The notes below the pieces were generated by a model. That model ran no database searches and was not told the DNA's origin. It was given only the letters and a program-made list of their open reading frames with translations. From assembly GCA_964007475.1 (NCBI GenBank), contig OZ023274.1, forward strand, positions 90,543,213 through 90,607,212: a DNA stretch of 64,000 nt, given 5' to 3'. Position numbers and translations under genes: made by a program. Position 1 is the stretch's first letter. Each line of letters opens with the position of its first letter. The DNA comes from Hybos culiciformis (Eukaryota; Arthropoda; Insecta; Diptera; Hybotidae). This document shows positions 19,656-33,181 of this stretch, one piece after another.

Positions 19656-22600
19656 AAAACCCATTAAACAAAGAAGTAGAGCAGATGCCTAGAGTATACT
19701 AATTCATATATCCAAATAAAGAACAAAAAATTGTAAAATAAAATAACAATATTGTAAAAGGTTATAACTACTTTTTTTTTTGATTTAAAATAGAATTGAA
19801 TATATATACGTGGTACATTTTATGTGTGTAATTTGTCCTTTTTTTTTGTTAGATTAAAATTTTTTTTCCATGTTTGCACTATGAAAAAATATTTTATATT
19901 TTCCCCCAAAGCCATTCATCATAATGACTTAAAAGAGAATATAATATGTACCAATGATGTGCACATCCACCAAAAAACAATATCTAGACTAAAGCTCTGA
20001 ACACCAATATAAATTTATGTAAAAAGAATAAAAAAAAAAAAAAAACCGAAATAAATAATAAATAAAGGACACAAAATTAATCCGAAATTTTTTTTTGTCT
20101 ATATTTTTTCACAAGGACATTATTTCTTTGTATTTGAGGAAAATTGAAATTTACATCATTTTTGAATGCATTTTAAAATTGGAAAATGAAAAAACAAAAT
20201 ACCTATTTTCTTTATATATGGGGGTTTTTTTAAAAGTACGGCAAACCCACTTTTCCAAAAAAAAAACTTAATTCATATTTAAATCTGAAGAATTGTTTTT
20301 TTGAATAACGAAAACAAAAACAATAAAATAAAATTTTTGAATTGTGACAAAATTCAATAAATATTACTGAACTAATTTTTTTATGTTTTTAGTTTTCGAT
20401 ATCGTAAGTATTAATCCGTATCTACATATGAAGTTTGCAATCACAATTTATTGAACAATGTACATAGTACATAAAAAGAAGTCTTCCTGACGTTTCCAAA
20501 CAAAAAAAATGTAGAACCGTACTTAATAAATGGAGTATGAGGATCGATTTTAACACTTCAGTTTACGATACTTTATTCAAATATTGGTCACAATTATGGG
20601 CTATACCATATAGGCACATACGGCATACCATAAAAATAATAAAACAATTTGCATCAAAATTCAGCCCGAATCTTTGGAAAACAGCCGAGGACAAACAACT
20701 TTTTTGAATTCCTTTAATTGACGTCTTTCTACCAAAAAAACTAATTTTCATGGAACAAAGTTTTTGAACACTGTAAATTTGAATAATGCTAAATATCAAG
20801 GTTTTTTTCTGTAATATTTTTTTTTTAATTTTGAATCTTCCTCCATTTGAGTGAGTAATTGATTTGAATGATCTAAATTTGGGAAATTATAGTGGATTGA
20901 CGTATAAATCCAGTAATAAATTTATATGATCTAAATTCAGAAAATCATTGTCGGATTGATTGGAAAATAATTCTTTAATAATACACTTTCTATGCAAATA
21001 TGCTATAAATATATGTATGTATATATAATATACACATGTTTCACTGTTTCATCAAATCACGACACTACATAAATCTATAAAAAGTTATAAATCAAAAAAA
21101 AAAAAAAATCTAAAAATTCTTATTTTTGTAAAATTAAAAAAAAAATTAATTAAAGATGAACTAATTTTTTTGTTTTAATTTATTAAGTAAATAAAACCGT
21201 CTTATTTATGTTCAATCAATTTGCTGAAAAACATATTTACAAATCCCCAATTTTCTATCTCTATATGTAAAAAGATAATGTTTTTTATTTTTCCGAGGAA
21301 CAAGGCAATTTAATAAAGTTATTTATTTATTTTTATTTTATTTATTTTTATATAATATTGTATATACTTTTCCACCAAACCTTATCAAATATCCTTTATG
21401 GGTGAGTTATTTTTTATTTTTGCATCCTTTATAAATAATTTTTTTTTTCTAAAAACGAAACGTGCAGTAAATAGAGTGACAATGGTTTTCTTTTATTTGT
21501 TGACATAAAAGCAATTTCCATGCCAATTTTTTTTTCTATAAACGTTTAAAAATAAATTGTATCCCTACATATTGAATAAAAATTACTTTTTTTTACTATA
21601 CATACATATTTATGTACTGTTCGTATATATATGCACGTGATTACTTTAAATTTAATTTGTTTTAAGCGACTTTTCGCATACCACTTCGAAATTTAAATCA
21701 AGTGATTCAGAGGATAAAAATTAATGTCCTAGTAATCATAATATGATATTAATTCGCTTTTATGATAAGACAGAATTAAAAGCTGAATAAAATTATTTTT
21801 GGGATACTGTGCTTGTGCTGTGTATTTATATAGAAAAAACACTATACTTATGAATATTTTCCATCATCTTCAGTTTCTCCGATGGGAATGTAATATGTAC
21901 TTATAATATATGTATTAGATTTAATTATGTTTAATCCCTCTAATCTACTATCATTTACGATTTAATTGATACTGGGTACAAAAAATTATACATACATCCC
22001 ATTTGGAGTAAGAAAAAATAAAAATGGTGTTTATTCTAAATTTTAATATATAAATTTATTATAAGTACGAAATAACAATTTTATATGGTTTTATCCACAT
22101 TTCGTTGGTTTTTGTTTTGTGTTACAGAACGGAAAATGTCAATTTGTAAAATGATAAAGAAATTATTACTTTAATATTACAAAAAAAAATATACACCACT
22201 GGCAGACTTTTCTAACTTTATTATTTAAGGAAATTCACAATATACATACATTTAATTCGTTACATAGAAATACATATTTACTAAAAAAAATAATATAAAT
22301 ATGACAAAACGATAAATGCAGATTTTAGAATTACTCCTGTTAACCAATTTAAAATTAATTTATTTGGAAGAAAATACTTTTTCCAGATGTACACCTTTAT
22401 TTTAAGCAATAATAATAAAATATCCTAATTCACTAAAGTCCTGTATATTTTAGTAATTTACTAGAGGTGTACTATCGGTAGTCTTGTTTTATAAGAGATC
22501 AGTATTTGTGTTACAAATCTTTGTGAGTGTTTTTATTTTTTCCGTACCACTCCAGTCATCCGTACTCTGTTTAATATTCTAACTAAACGTTAGTGGCCGT

Positions 22601-22690
22601 CAAATTTGTTCCGTTCGAAGTTTGTCTAACAATAAATAATTGAAATATTTATTTGAAAAATGATATTATGTATTTCCAAAAAGTACGAAA
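19656..22690. other. AT-rich desert, nothing recognised
   Basis: A/T homopolymers and TATA-type microsatellites. No exon, RNA gene or paired terminal repeat found. Confidence 0.45.
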
Positions 22691-22698
22691 GTTGTGAA

Positions 22699-23300
22699 TA
22701 GGGCATGCATTACCGGTTTACGGTTTACCGGTTAATCGGTAAATTGTGTCTTAAGAGCATTACCGAATTACCGGTAAATACACTTTTTTTTACCGGTAAA
22801 ACTTGCAAATAAAATTACATTAGATGATTCGATTCTATAATGTTTTCATTTTTCGAACAATATCCGAATGAAAAGAAATGGATTTTTATCAGGAATTAAC
22901 ATCTGTTTACAATCAACTAAAAACTATTCGGCCGACGAGTGTGGAAGCAGAAAGAGCTTTTTCGGTGGCAGCCAAATCTGTACTTAAGTTCGTTCAAGTC
23001 TAGATAATTCCACATTGGACAATATGTGTTTTTGCGACTTTTTTCTAATCGCAAGAGAAGAGCGAAGAATCTGTAAACTTTTATTTTTGTATTTTTTTTA
23101 AATACATTTATTTATGTAATAACTATTGAAAATGAATATAAATGAATTAAATTCTTGATTTGAAATAATTAACCTTTTTATTTAGTAGTACGTAAATAAA
23201 AAAATGTCTTCAAAAAGATTAAAAATATAGTATTTAAAAATTCGGTAATTTACCGGTTAATCGGTTCCATGAAAACTTTTTATCGAATTTGCATGCCCTA
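22699..23300 (+). mobile_element. hAT transposon, internally deleted (602 bp)
   Basis: Terminal inverted repeats TAGGGCATGCA / TGCATGCCCTA are flanked by a perfect 8-bp target duplication GTTGTGAA (22691-22698 and 23301-23308). A 17-bp direct repeat TTTACCGGTTAATCGGT lies near both ends (22724-22740 and 23249-23265), the subterminal arrangement typical of hAT. The interior keeps only the C-terminal transposase piece. The ends differ by one base from those of the 3326-4044 element, so both probably used the same transposase. Confidence 0.93.
22875..23101 (+). pseudogene. hAT transposase C-terminal dimerisation domain, frameshifted
   Basis: The first part reads LKTIRPTSVEAERAFSVAAK, the signature of the hAT dimerisation domain (known families show a PTSVESERAFS-like core). 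It runs into a TAG at about 23003. Shifting frame just before the stop restores the expected continuation, with RSSLDNSTLDNMCFCDFF and then IAREERRI. One frameshift and loss of all upstream domains make it non-functional. It can only have been mobilised in trans. Confidence 0.88.
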
Positions 23301-23308
23301 GTTGTGAA

Positions 23309-26300
23309 TCACAAGCAGCTTACTCTTTGGGTATAGTGTCTATTATATTTGGTGATTTGATGTTTTATGTGTATATAAACGAAATAATTATATATTACAT
23401 GTAAAATTGAACATGCTTTACTAGCCCTATTCCAAACTATACACCCTAGCGATATACAACCAAAATGTAAAAGGGAGAATCTGAATTTTTTTCTCAGACG
23501 TAGCTGTTAAAGACTTCAAAGAATAACAATATTGCTTTGAGTTAAATTTTGTTGCTATTGAGGAAATATTTTTCCCCTCATTTCGAAACTTTTTTTTTAA
23601 AGTTTTGTAAATTAATTATAAACCCACAAAATGTAGAAAAAGAAAATATTTTTTTACATTCTTTGATGTTATTTCTTGATACATCAAAATGCGTTAAGTC
23701 TTTAAAAGATTAGGTATTTCATATATTTTAGAGAATACTGGTATAGTTTTTAAGTTCATATTTAGATCAAATTTAACTTTTTAGCGTTTACTCAGGCCCA
23801 AAAACAATATTTATCTTGGAACAAAATTAAAATATTTATCATTATGGCAAAAAAATTTCAACAGACACCCTTACCTAAAAACAGACACCCTCATTTTTGA
23901 AAATTAATTGATAGTAATAATATAATGTAATTTAAATATGCATTTCAAATAATTAAGTTCTTATGCAAAAAGCAAAATATGTTGTATTTATGTGCTGAAT
24001 ATGGTTTTTGTTTATGCTTGCCAAATTTGAGTATCAAATCAGCCCCTATATACAAAAAAATTATATTATTATAAAATATTATTTTTTTTTAAATAATGTA
24101 GGTGGTTTTTTTTTTTAAACAAAATGTTTCCTTTATTAAAATAATAATATTATTTTGATGCCAAATTTCTATGTTGACTACCTTTATTGCTAACAAATAA
24201 ATTTAATGTAGTTCAAATTTTTGCATAAAATATTACGTAAAAAAAGAAAACATATTGATTGAAAGTTATATCATGGAAAGTACTTTCCAAGAGTTAAACA
24301 ATACACAAATGAAGTATGTTATTAGCATTTCCATTTTAGATACTTTAATTTTAAGATACCTTGGTTACAATTTTAATTGAAATCCATGCCTAAGTCCAAA
24401 TCTCCGGAAACAATCTAATTGTTTTTCCTTTCGACATAATATTCATTAGAATTTTTGAAAAAAATTTCAACTATACATGCAAATTTTATATTAAAATTAG
24501 ATATTTGGCTGATCGTCCTTTTGCCGAGATTGCGGTGCGTTTATTTTGGCAGTTAATTAGTTATAAGAATTTTAATGAGCACTTATAGTCTGTTTTCTCA
24601 TTTTTAATAAAAAATGGGCTAAAAAGTGTTAAATTTAATATTGTAATGCAAATAAGTATAAGTTCTAAACATATGACGAATTAATACAATTAATATTTGT
24701 ACACTTAATATAACCTTGCCGGCTGATTAATGAATAGTTCACTCATTGTTTTCCATATTAAAAAATATAGATCAAAAACATCAAATAGGCGTTTTTGAAG
24801 TTTAATATTATGTCTGTGACCGATATGTCAAAGTCCTGGAAGAAGCTAAGATTATGAAAAAAAACCATCATTTTCTATTAAGTGTGTTCCCAAAAAATAT
24901 CAGTTATTTATAAAACTAAAATAAACTTATACATAATATATAACGAAAGCTAAAATGTTCTTAAAGTCCCAGATAAAAAGAAATAATTCATGCTTGACAC
25001 AAAATTATTATATGCTATTTAAATGAATTTCATATTGGGAAATTTATTTGCCGTTAAAATGAAGTATTTTCGGTTTTGATAACTAGAATTTTGCCTATGC
25101 CCAATAAATAATTAAACAAATTGAATTTATATCAGTTTGGAACTAAATATAAAACAAATATAGAAAAAAATATAGAATTCATGTGGCATTCATATATACA
25201 TAACTATTACATCTATATAGTATTCAACTGTTTTATTGAATTTTAAAAAGGCTTAGAAAATATTTATTTTCAACAATGTCCAATTAATTGGAAAAAAACT
25301 AAGCAAATTAAATTAAATTCTGGTTGGTTTTTTGACTAAATTACCATTATTGAATAAAAAAATATATGCATTTACATATATTTAATATTTGTAATATGTG
25401 TGTTATTTAAAAAAAATCATTTAACTGCAATTTGTTTTCGTTTGATTTGATTCTAATTACTTTTGATAGAATTTTTTTTTTCATAAATATAAAATCTAAA
25501 AACCATTAAAAATTCATTATGTATTAAATATAATTTAGTATTGTAGTGTATAGTATTGAAATCAAATCAACAAGACATTTGACATAACGAGTTAAGAGTT
25601 AAAATCTTTTAATATATATCAAATAATTTGCATTTTGTTATAATTTTTTTTTATATACAACAAAATAGCATAATTTAAAAAACAAATTGTATATGAAAAC
25701 ATAGAAATTTTACTCAAAACTGGTACGAATGACATACTACTGTATCTGAGTATACATAATATAGGAATCGATTATAAAATGAAAGAAGCTGTGAAGTCCT
25801 AAACAAAGTTTTTTTTCTTATTATGTGTGAAGAAAAGTAAATAGAATTTATAATTTGATTTGTATTTTCACTTGAATGAAAATAACAATAATAATGTTCA
25901 TTTGGAAAATCCACTTTGTATAAAGTGATTTTCACGAACAAAGCAAACATTGAAAAGCTAGAAAATTGAGTTATATTTTATAAGTTGTGCTGTTAAATAT
26001 TTTTTTAATACATTACAGATAGGTTAGGTATCATAGAAACTATTTTGAATTCAGGAGCTTAAAAAGATACACTATAGTTTAGTTTAGATAAATTTTAAGT
26101 GTACTGTGAAATTCATATTGATAGTAATTTTTTTTTAAATTTAAAATTTCCCTTTCGTTTATATTAAATTTTAAAATGCATTATGGCTATGATTGCATTT
26201 CCTTTACGTTTTGGTTTAAAAAAACTTCATTGTATACAATTTCATTGATTTATATTATAGAAAGATAAAATGTATAAATTAAATTAGGTTGAAATGAAGA

Positions 26301-29300
26301 ATTAAGTGTGAATGGATAATACACGTTTATTTATTTAATATGAAATATATTTACATTCACACACTTTAAACAAAAAATATAATAATTGAAATAAAAATTA
26401 CAAGGACAATAAGGATTAATTTAAAAATCTATCGTTTTAGTCTTGAGACTGACTAGTCATGAGTAAGGAAATGAATTTAAAGTATTTCAGACAGTCATGT
26501 ACTTTCTGAAAAGACTCAAATTTAGTTATAGGACAAATTATGACATTACTAATTCTTTTGGAATAGGGTAAATTTTTCTAGAAAATGTTGAACTCTAGAA
26601 GATATGAAACTGCGGTTTCTCATTAAAACATTAATACAAACTGGAAAACATATTATGACAACATACTCGGAATATTTATAAAAAAATTTAGTGTACTAAG
26701 TTCAATTTGTATACAGTCTTGTCAGCAAAACATGATCCAAAAAAAATTAAATATTTTTTAATTTTTTTTCAATTGATATTTATGTAATTATATACAGTAA
26801 TCATATATGAACAAATGTTAATGCATATACATATAAAATATTTCCAAAATTTATAACATTTTAGTTAATAAATATTTTTATGTTAAATTGTTTCAATAAA
26901 ATTTTGAATTTGATTCAGAAAAAACAACAGTTTTATTATTTTGTATAAATTATTCAGTCTGTTGATTTTTAATCAAAAAAAAAATACTTTTTTCCAACTA
27001 TGAATAACCTACATTTTGTTGTTCATTTATTATCCTTTTTATTTATTTTTTTGGGAATTAATTTGTAAGCTGAGCTATATTTTCATTTGTAAAATTAAAT
27101 TGAGTGATTAAAAAAAAAATGTGCTGCTTCGTATATCAAAAAAAAAAATTATGTCAAATGAAAATTAAAAAAATATGAATGTTTTTTATTTACAGGAGAA
27201 TACATTTTGCTGTTTTTGCAAATTTAAGTTTCGAAAAATTGCTTTTACCATTGACTGATAAAAGACCACATAATAATAATAAGAAATAAATGTTTACTAT
27301 TTGTGCACAGAATTTCAATTGAGTGGATGAGACTAAGAGTAAAAATATATGGTTTTCCCAATTTTAGATTCACTTAAGCGTACTGAAAAAAATATCAGTA
27401 AAATATATTAAATTTATTGCCTAAGTACTGCGATACCTCGTATCACTATTAGTCTGCATATCTGAGAAACACTAGATGAATCAGAATTGTGCATACAAAG
27501 TTCTGATTTAAATAATTTAATCTATTTTCAATTTGAGCTTTGAGCGCATTAACTAATAAAAATCTATATATGATTTTAAAATTTATATTAATATTTATTA
27601 TATGCGCTATCAATGAAAAAAAAATTATCAATTTAATTAACTTTTATTGAATTTTATAATATGTTAGTATGTATATAACTTTTTTTCTACCTTTTGTAAA
27701 TAAACAAATTCTATAAAAAAAAACAATTAATTCATTCTTAAAAATATTTATTTAATGAATTCATACGTAATAGATAAGTACCTACTTGAATTAAAATATC
27801 TTGTTAAGATAAAATTATTTGTAAAATTGCGTTCTTAATTTTTATTACTTTAGAAAACTTATTTGTGATTACCACTGCATTTTTATATCAAATCAATTAA
27901 AAAAAATTCTGGATGTTGGAAAACTTTTTTAATTGTTAGATAATAGATTTTATAAAAGTTTCAAATCAATTAACAAAATCAAATTTAATAATTACACTGT
28001 AAGGAACATTAACATCAAATATCATTTATATATACATATTATGTAATTGATTTGAGGAAAAGAAAGAATCCTACAAATTTCGAAATATATTATCATCCCA
28101 AGCCACATAGTTCTATCTAAATACATAAGCATAATATAAAACAATTATTATCAATTTATTATCGTCTACAGTTTCCAGTCACCATACTAGAATATGCTAT
28201 TAATAATTTGAATATTTTTTATCAACATATTTGTACATTTTAGGTTTTTCTTAGAATTTATTTTTGAATCATATTAATCCAAAAAGCGTTAAAAAATCTT
28301 CATCATCATTATCATGTTTATTAAACGTGTTTTGCTCGTTGTACATTTAATTAATACCTGCGCAGTTCAATTATCCAACTACATACTATGTTTGCATCAT
28401 CATTTAAATTTAGTAAAAGAATATGTTTTTTATTTAAATATTATTGATAAAAAAAAAGGAAATTGAATTCGAGTATCGTACAATAAATGTTACCTTCCAA
28501 AATTTTATTATTAATATTGTCTTATCAGTTTCTATCTATATATGTAATTTTATATTGCTTAGTGATATCTTCATTTTCTTTTTTAATTGATAGGTCAGCA
28601 TAGAAAGCTCTCAATGTCATGGAAAACGGTATAAATTATGTACATAAATAAGGAACCTATCATCTTTCTTATCTTATTTGTTTCGTATACTAGGTATATT
28701 AGCTTAATTTTTTTATCAGTTTTTATCACTAAGTGTTATCTGTATAAAATATTTTTCTTTTTGGAACATCGTTAAGAAATTTTACAATTATTTAAAATAA
28801 TTACAGGGGGTTTCAACCCAATTAATTCTGGCCATAAATGACTTTAATAAAATTTCGTGAAATATTACACATATAAAAAAAAAGAAAAAAAAAAAAAAAA
28901 AAAAGTGGATAAGAGATAGAATAAGGCTTGCCTAACATTACCAAAAAAATAATTGAGCCAACAAAGAAAATATTTCCAATAGTGCAATATCCTTCGTCAC
29001 ATTATATATTATAATAAGAAACTGTTATTTTCGCGAACAAGTTGCTAAGTTTAAAGCAGGTATAAAGAAGATTTTGTCATCAATAATCAATTTTTTTTTT
29101 CAATATGTATTAACGATAGATATAAGTTGTTTCGAAAATTGTAGTGTGTCAAAATCGTTGGTTTGAAACTAACGAATAATCAAGAAGAACTATCTTAAGT
29201 ATTTTTAGCTCGTTTTTCATCAAAAATTCATTTATGAAATATATTTTTATTGATAATTTCAAATTTAAATAAATTTTATAAAATTTCCGTATATTTAGTT

Positions 29301-29362
29301 AATATCATTCAGATAACATTTTAGTCCAGATTAGAACTTAGTTCCAATGTCTAATCATGATT
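23309..29362. other. 6-kb AT-rich desert, nothing recognised
   Basis: No exon or structural RNA found. Small frames (for example 25714-25950 and 27449-27631 on the minus strand) are F/I/Y/N-rich with no motif. A short GC-richer patch at about 24508-24555 reads as a 17-codon frame only. Confidence 0.45.
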
Positions 29363-29370
29363 CTGTATAC

Positions 29371-30057
29371 CAGGGGTGTCAACTGATCTTTCAATAAGAT
29401 CTACTTCGCGCAGTAAAAATCCTCTGCGATCTATTTTTTTTAAATATTTAGGGATTAAAGTTCTAAGTGTTCGTCTGTTAAAATAGTTCGGTACTTCGAC
29501 TTTATTATTTTCATTTTTGAAAATGCTGATTCGCACAAATATGTCGAACCAAAACAGCGTGTAATTTTCAGCATATTTTTTTAGATTCGGATATTTATCT
29601 TCTGCTAAATATTTCCAGAATTAATCTTCGAAAGCTCTTGCTTTAATATAAATATCATTTTGTAAAGTAATAATTTCTGCTTCAAATGTAATGTTATCCA
29701 TATCGAAAATAGTTGAAATGTTTCTGCAATTGTTTCTGCTTTAATATTGCTATCAAATGGAAAACTCATAAATAAAACTACATTATCAAGTTTTTTAAAA
29801 TCTTCGAAACGGTTACACAAATTCTTAAATAACGTTCTTAGTTTCTTTGATATATTTATTTTCATAATAATTAGTAAAAGCAGAACTTTTTAATTGCACC
29901 AACATGTTCGGAAAATTATATAAATTTTTTTGATTAATTTCAAGAATGGCAATTTGAAAGGAAATAAATATCTGAAATATAAATATTTATTGGCGATCGA
30001 CCTAAAATCATTACGCGATCGACCGGTAGATCGCGATCGACGTTATTGACACCCCTG
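29371..30057 (-). mobile_element. hAT element of the CAGGGGTGTCAA type, decayed (687 bp)
   Basis: The ends are CAGGGGTGTCAA and TTGACACCCCTG, the terminal repeat typical of a large animal hAT group. They are flanked by a perfect 8-bp target duplication CTGTATAC (29363-29370 and 30058-30065). GATCGACC/GATCTAC-rich subterminal sequence is present near both ends. The interior carries a minus-strand transposase remnant. The terminal sequence is unrelated to that of the hAT copies at 3326 and 22699, so this is a second family. Confidence 0.93.
29400..29865 (-). pseudogene. hAT (ZBED/GTF2IRD2-like) transposase C-terminal remnant
   Basis: On the minus strand a frame from 29865 reads a stretch ending NRFEDFKKLDNVVLFMSFPF, typical of the region before the dimerisation domain. 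After a frameshift near 29720 the match continues in another frame, and again near 29545-29450 as FGSTYLCESAFSKMKIIKSK then YRTILTDEHLE, the conserved hAT dimerisation motif. At least two frameshifts and missing N-terminal domains make it a pseudogene. This animal hAT group has also given rise to domesticated host genes, but nothing here suggests domestication. Confidence 0.88.
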
Positions 30058-30065
30058 CTGTATAC

Positions 30066-30624
30066 TAATGTCTAAATAAATATGGTATAATGTATATTAT
30101 TGAGCAATAATAAAAAAAATACAAACGCTACGTCTTTTGTAAATAATAATTAAATTTAATTAATTAAACTTAATTGTGTTTTTATGCTATGTACATTCTG
30201 GAGCTTTGAGAAACACAAAGATCATTAACACTTTGATTAAAAGATTAAAAAAATAATTTTTTTTTTTTGAATATCGTCAGACATTATGGAGTTTTAATTT
30301 CTTATCTGCTTAAATTTGGATTAAAATTTGATTAAGAAAAAAAACGTTAAAAAAGGAAATATAATAAATTAAAAAATGAAGAGTACAGTTTCTGTTGAGC
30401 CATTATATTAAAAAGCTTAAATTAAAATTGATAAAAATATTTTTTTATTCATACGAAATTGTAAATTTTAATTTTAATTTGACAAGCCAACAGACTTATC
30501 TCAAGTACCTACTTTTCGTTATCTTAATAACTATTCCTTTTTTGAAATATATAAATATGTATAAAACAGTATAACTTTTAAAATTTAATTATTATTATTT
30601 AATCTGGATTCAATTAAATAAGTT
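30066..30624. promoter_or_regulatory. Upstream region of phospholipase A2 gene 1
   Basis: Non-coding and AT-rich. TATA-like TATAAATA (30550-30557) and TATAAAAC (30560-30567) lie 60-75 bases before the ATG and could set transcription start at about 30580-30595. In DNA this AT-rich such matches are frequent, so confidence is low. Confidence 0.3.
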
Positions 30625-32049
30625 ATGGCAATGTTAATTAATTTTATTTTTACTTTAACAATAATTGTGATTACAATTGAGGGCAATCAAATTCCAATAG
30701 AAAAAAAATTATTTTTTAATCAAAAAATTAATTCATATAATACAATTTATAGGAAAACTTCACCAGGCATAGTGGTATGTATAAAAATTTCATAATAATA
30801 TTGTGAATTAGTTTTGCCAAAGTTATAAAAAACTAAAATGTTAATGTTATTAAAATAAATATGGTACGCATGTCGTCGTTTTAACAAAACTGATTTATTG
30901 AACATATTGGGAAAAGACTCGATGTACCAAACATATCAATTTTAAATTTTTTGTTTTTTCAAAAAAAAAAAATTAAATTTCAAATTTTGATGTTTTTTAA
31001 TGATAGCGTTCTAATATCTTTTTGTTCTGGCACCAAAATATTTTTAATACATGCATACATTACATATATATAATTAAAGTTTAAATGTGACAATATTGTG
31101 TATTCTTATTTATATGTAGGTTCCTGGAACAAAATGGTGCGGCCCCGGTGATATTGCAGAAAATGATGATGATTTAGGATCAATCAGCGAAACTGATGCT
31201 TGCTGTCGAGCTCACGATTTATGTGATGATTTATTGCTACCTGGAGATGAAAATCATGGATTAAAAAATCCTGACAGTTTTACAAGGTAAAAATTTTAAT
31301 ATCATACATATATTCATAAAATAAAATTTCTAAATATTTGTGTTAACATTTACATTCTAGATTAAATTGCAAGTGTGATTTAGCATTTCATAGTTGCTTG
31401 CACAAAACACCAAATAATAAAACTGTGTCTAACTTTATTGGAACGCAATACTTTATCTTTCGTAATACTTGCTTCAAAGAAGATTATCCTATTATCGAAT
31501 GTATAGAATATGAGGAATGGTACGTTAAAAGTTAAAACTTAAAACTAAAAAAATAATTTTCATTAAATTTTGTGGTAAAATTATTTATTTTAAATAAATT
31601 GATCATAAAAGGCGTGAACAAATACCTTAAAAAAAGAACTGACCCCCAAAATAAATCAATTATCTCTCAAAAGGAAAAGAATTAACAAATAAAAAACCGA
31701 AATGTCAAAATAAATATTATAATATTTATTTCAATATTTTTGGGGCTTTAAGTTGTAGAATTAAAAAATAATTTCATTTGAGATAGTCAACAAATCTTAG
31801 AATTCTAGAAGACAAATTTATTTCCGAAATACACTTAAACCTTTTTTTTTTAATTTATTTTCTTTTGACTACAGGTATTATTCGAAACGGTGTTTAAAAT
31901 ACAAATTTGACACAACTAAACCAAAAATTTATCAATGGTTTGATATCCCTTATTTCACATCAAGTAAACGTCCTGAAATAGCACGAATTAACTTGAATCA
32001 ATTTTATTCAGATTTGTTAGAACAACAAATAGCTAATGGGATCCCGTAG
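30625..32049 (+). CDS. Secretory phospholipase A2, group III type (gene 1)
   Basis: Ca2+-dependent lipase that hydrolyses the sn-2 acyl bond of phospholipids. Four exons: 30625-30774, 31120-31286, 31361-31519 and 31875-32049, all with GT-AG introns of phase 0, 2 and 2. The joined frame is 216 residues. A signal peptide is likely at residues 1-20 (hydrophobic IFTLTIIVITIEG), so the enzyme is secreted or enters vesicles. The Ca2+-loop motif WCGPG is at 56-60 and the active site CCRAHD at 78-83, with His82 and Asp83. The group III C-terminal hallmark YQWFD is in exon 4. This family includes insect digestive or immune enzymes and hymenopteran venom enzymes; nothing here separates those roles. AATAAA follows at 32092. 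Its paralogue begins 2.3 kb downstream. Confidence 0.93.
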
Positions 32050-32091
32050 AAATAATATTATAAATAGATGTATATATTTATGTATTTATTG

Positions 32092-32097
32092 AATAAA
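32092..32097 (+). terminator. Poly(A) signal of phospholipase A2 gene 1
   Basis: AATAAA begins 43 bases after the stop codon, the first such hexamer downstream. Confidence 0.6.
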
Positions 32098-32521
32098 ATA
32101 AAATGTATATTATGTAAAAATTATTTTTAAGATAGAATTAAAATCAAAATAGTCTTTAAAATTAAAATTAAAAACAAAATCAGTATTTTAAGATTTTCTT
32201 TGAATTTCTAAGATTTTAAAATGAAGTAACATTTAGGGAATGAACAATTTTGCAAACAGGATTGGAACAAAGAAATTCATCAATTCAATCTGATATGATA
32301 ACAAAGAGAAAAACTATTAGTTACTATTTTGGAAAAATTAAAGGATTGTTTCCGGATAATTAGTTTTTCTTGGATAGTTTTATTGCGTAGAAAATTCATA
32401 GAAACCTATCGTAATATGGTTTTTGAAATTTTGAAATTCCAATTATATGTTTCTGATGGTGAGATGGCTAATCAATTGATTATAATTTAATTATTTCAAT
32501 AAATATTTTTAAATTTCAGCA

Positions 32522-32933
32522 TTTTTTGTTGGTTCGATTATAATTCTTCTAACATCTTGTTGGAACGGATACCTACGTGTTCCTTGAAAGTAAAGGCCCT
32601 ACTTCCTCCACTCCAAATATTTTCACGCAAAACACCGTCACATCCTTATTTCGTCAAAATTCCCAGATGTGATAGAACGATCTTCGGAGATTCATTTTCA
32701 GTTCGCACCTCGAGAATGTGGAATGCTCTGCCTTTACAAATGTTTCCGACAGCTGGCGGAAGTTTGAATTACGACTTGCGCCGCTTTAAGAAGAGTGTAA
32801 ATGATTACCTATATTAACTGTCCCACTTTTTAATCCTGTCTGAACTTCCTGTCCCAATTATTAAATCCATACTTCTTTAAGTATAAAAGGTATCCCACCT
32901 AGTGATGTGGTAACTTTAATAAAAAAAAAAAAA
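32522..32933 (+). mobile_element. 5'-truncated LINE fragment with ORF2 C-terminus and A tail
   Basis: The plus-strand frame from about 32522 to 32817 reads HPYFVKIPRCDRT, then SFSVRTSRMWNALP and LRRFKKSVNDYLY. This is the conserved extreme C-terminus of Jockey/R1/CR1-like reverse transcriptases (an S-F-x-RT-x-x-WN-LP block). It ends at TAA 32815-32817. About 100 bases of 3' UTR follow, with GTATCCCACCTAGTGATGTG and then a run of 13 A ending at 32933. Everything upstream of the C-terminus is missing, as expected from incomplete reverse transcription. It differs from the full-length LINE at 10.6-15.9 kb. The exact 5' edge and target duplication were not identified. Confidence 0.85.
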
Positions 32934-33181
32934 TTACCTCAGTTCGATCAAAAAAGCTTTTTTCATATGTTATGGTTGTCGTTATAATTCAAGTATATTT
33001 TTAGAATTAATCATTAATTAAATTTAATTACTAATCAATTTTTAAATAATAGGTTATTAATTAATTTATTGGCGGCATTTCGTACTAATATAATATTACG
33101 AACAAGTTTTTTTTTAAAGTGACACTGCAAGCTAAACCTACATACGTGTTTTAAAAATAACTGAATCAAAACTGTACTTAC

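Noticed and set aside
24508..24555. GC-richer patch reading as a 17-codon frame
   Set aside because: Too short, with no splice signals or recognisable protein.
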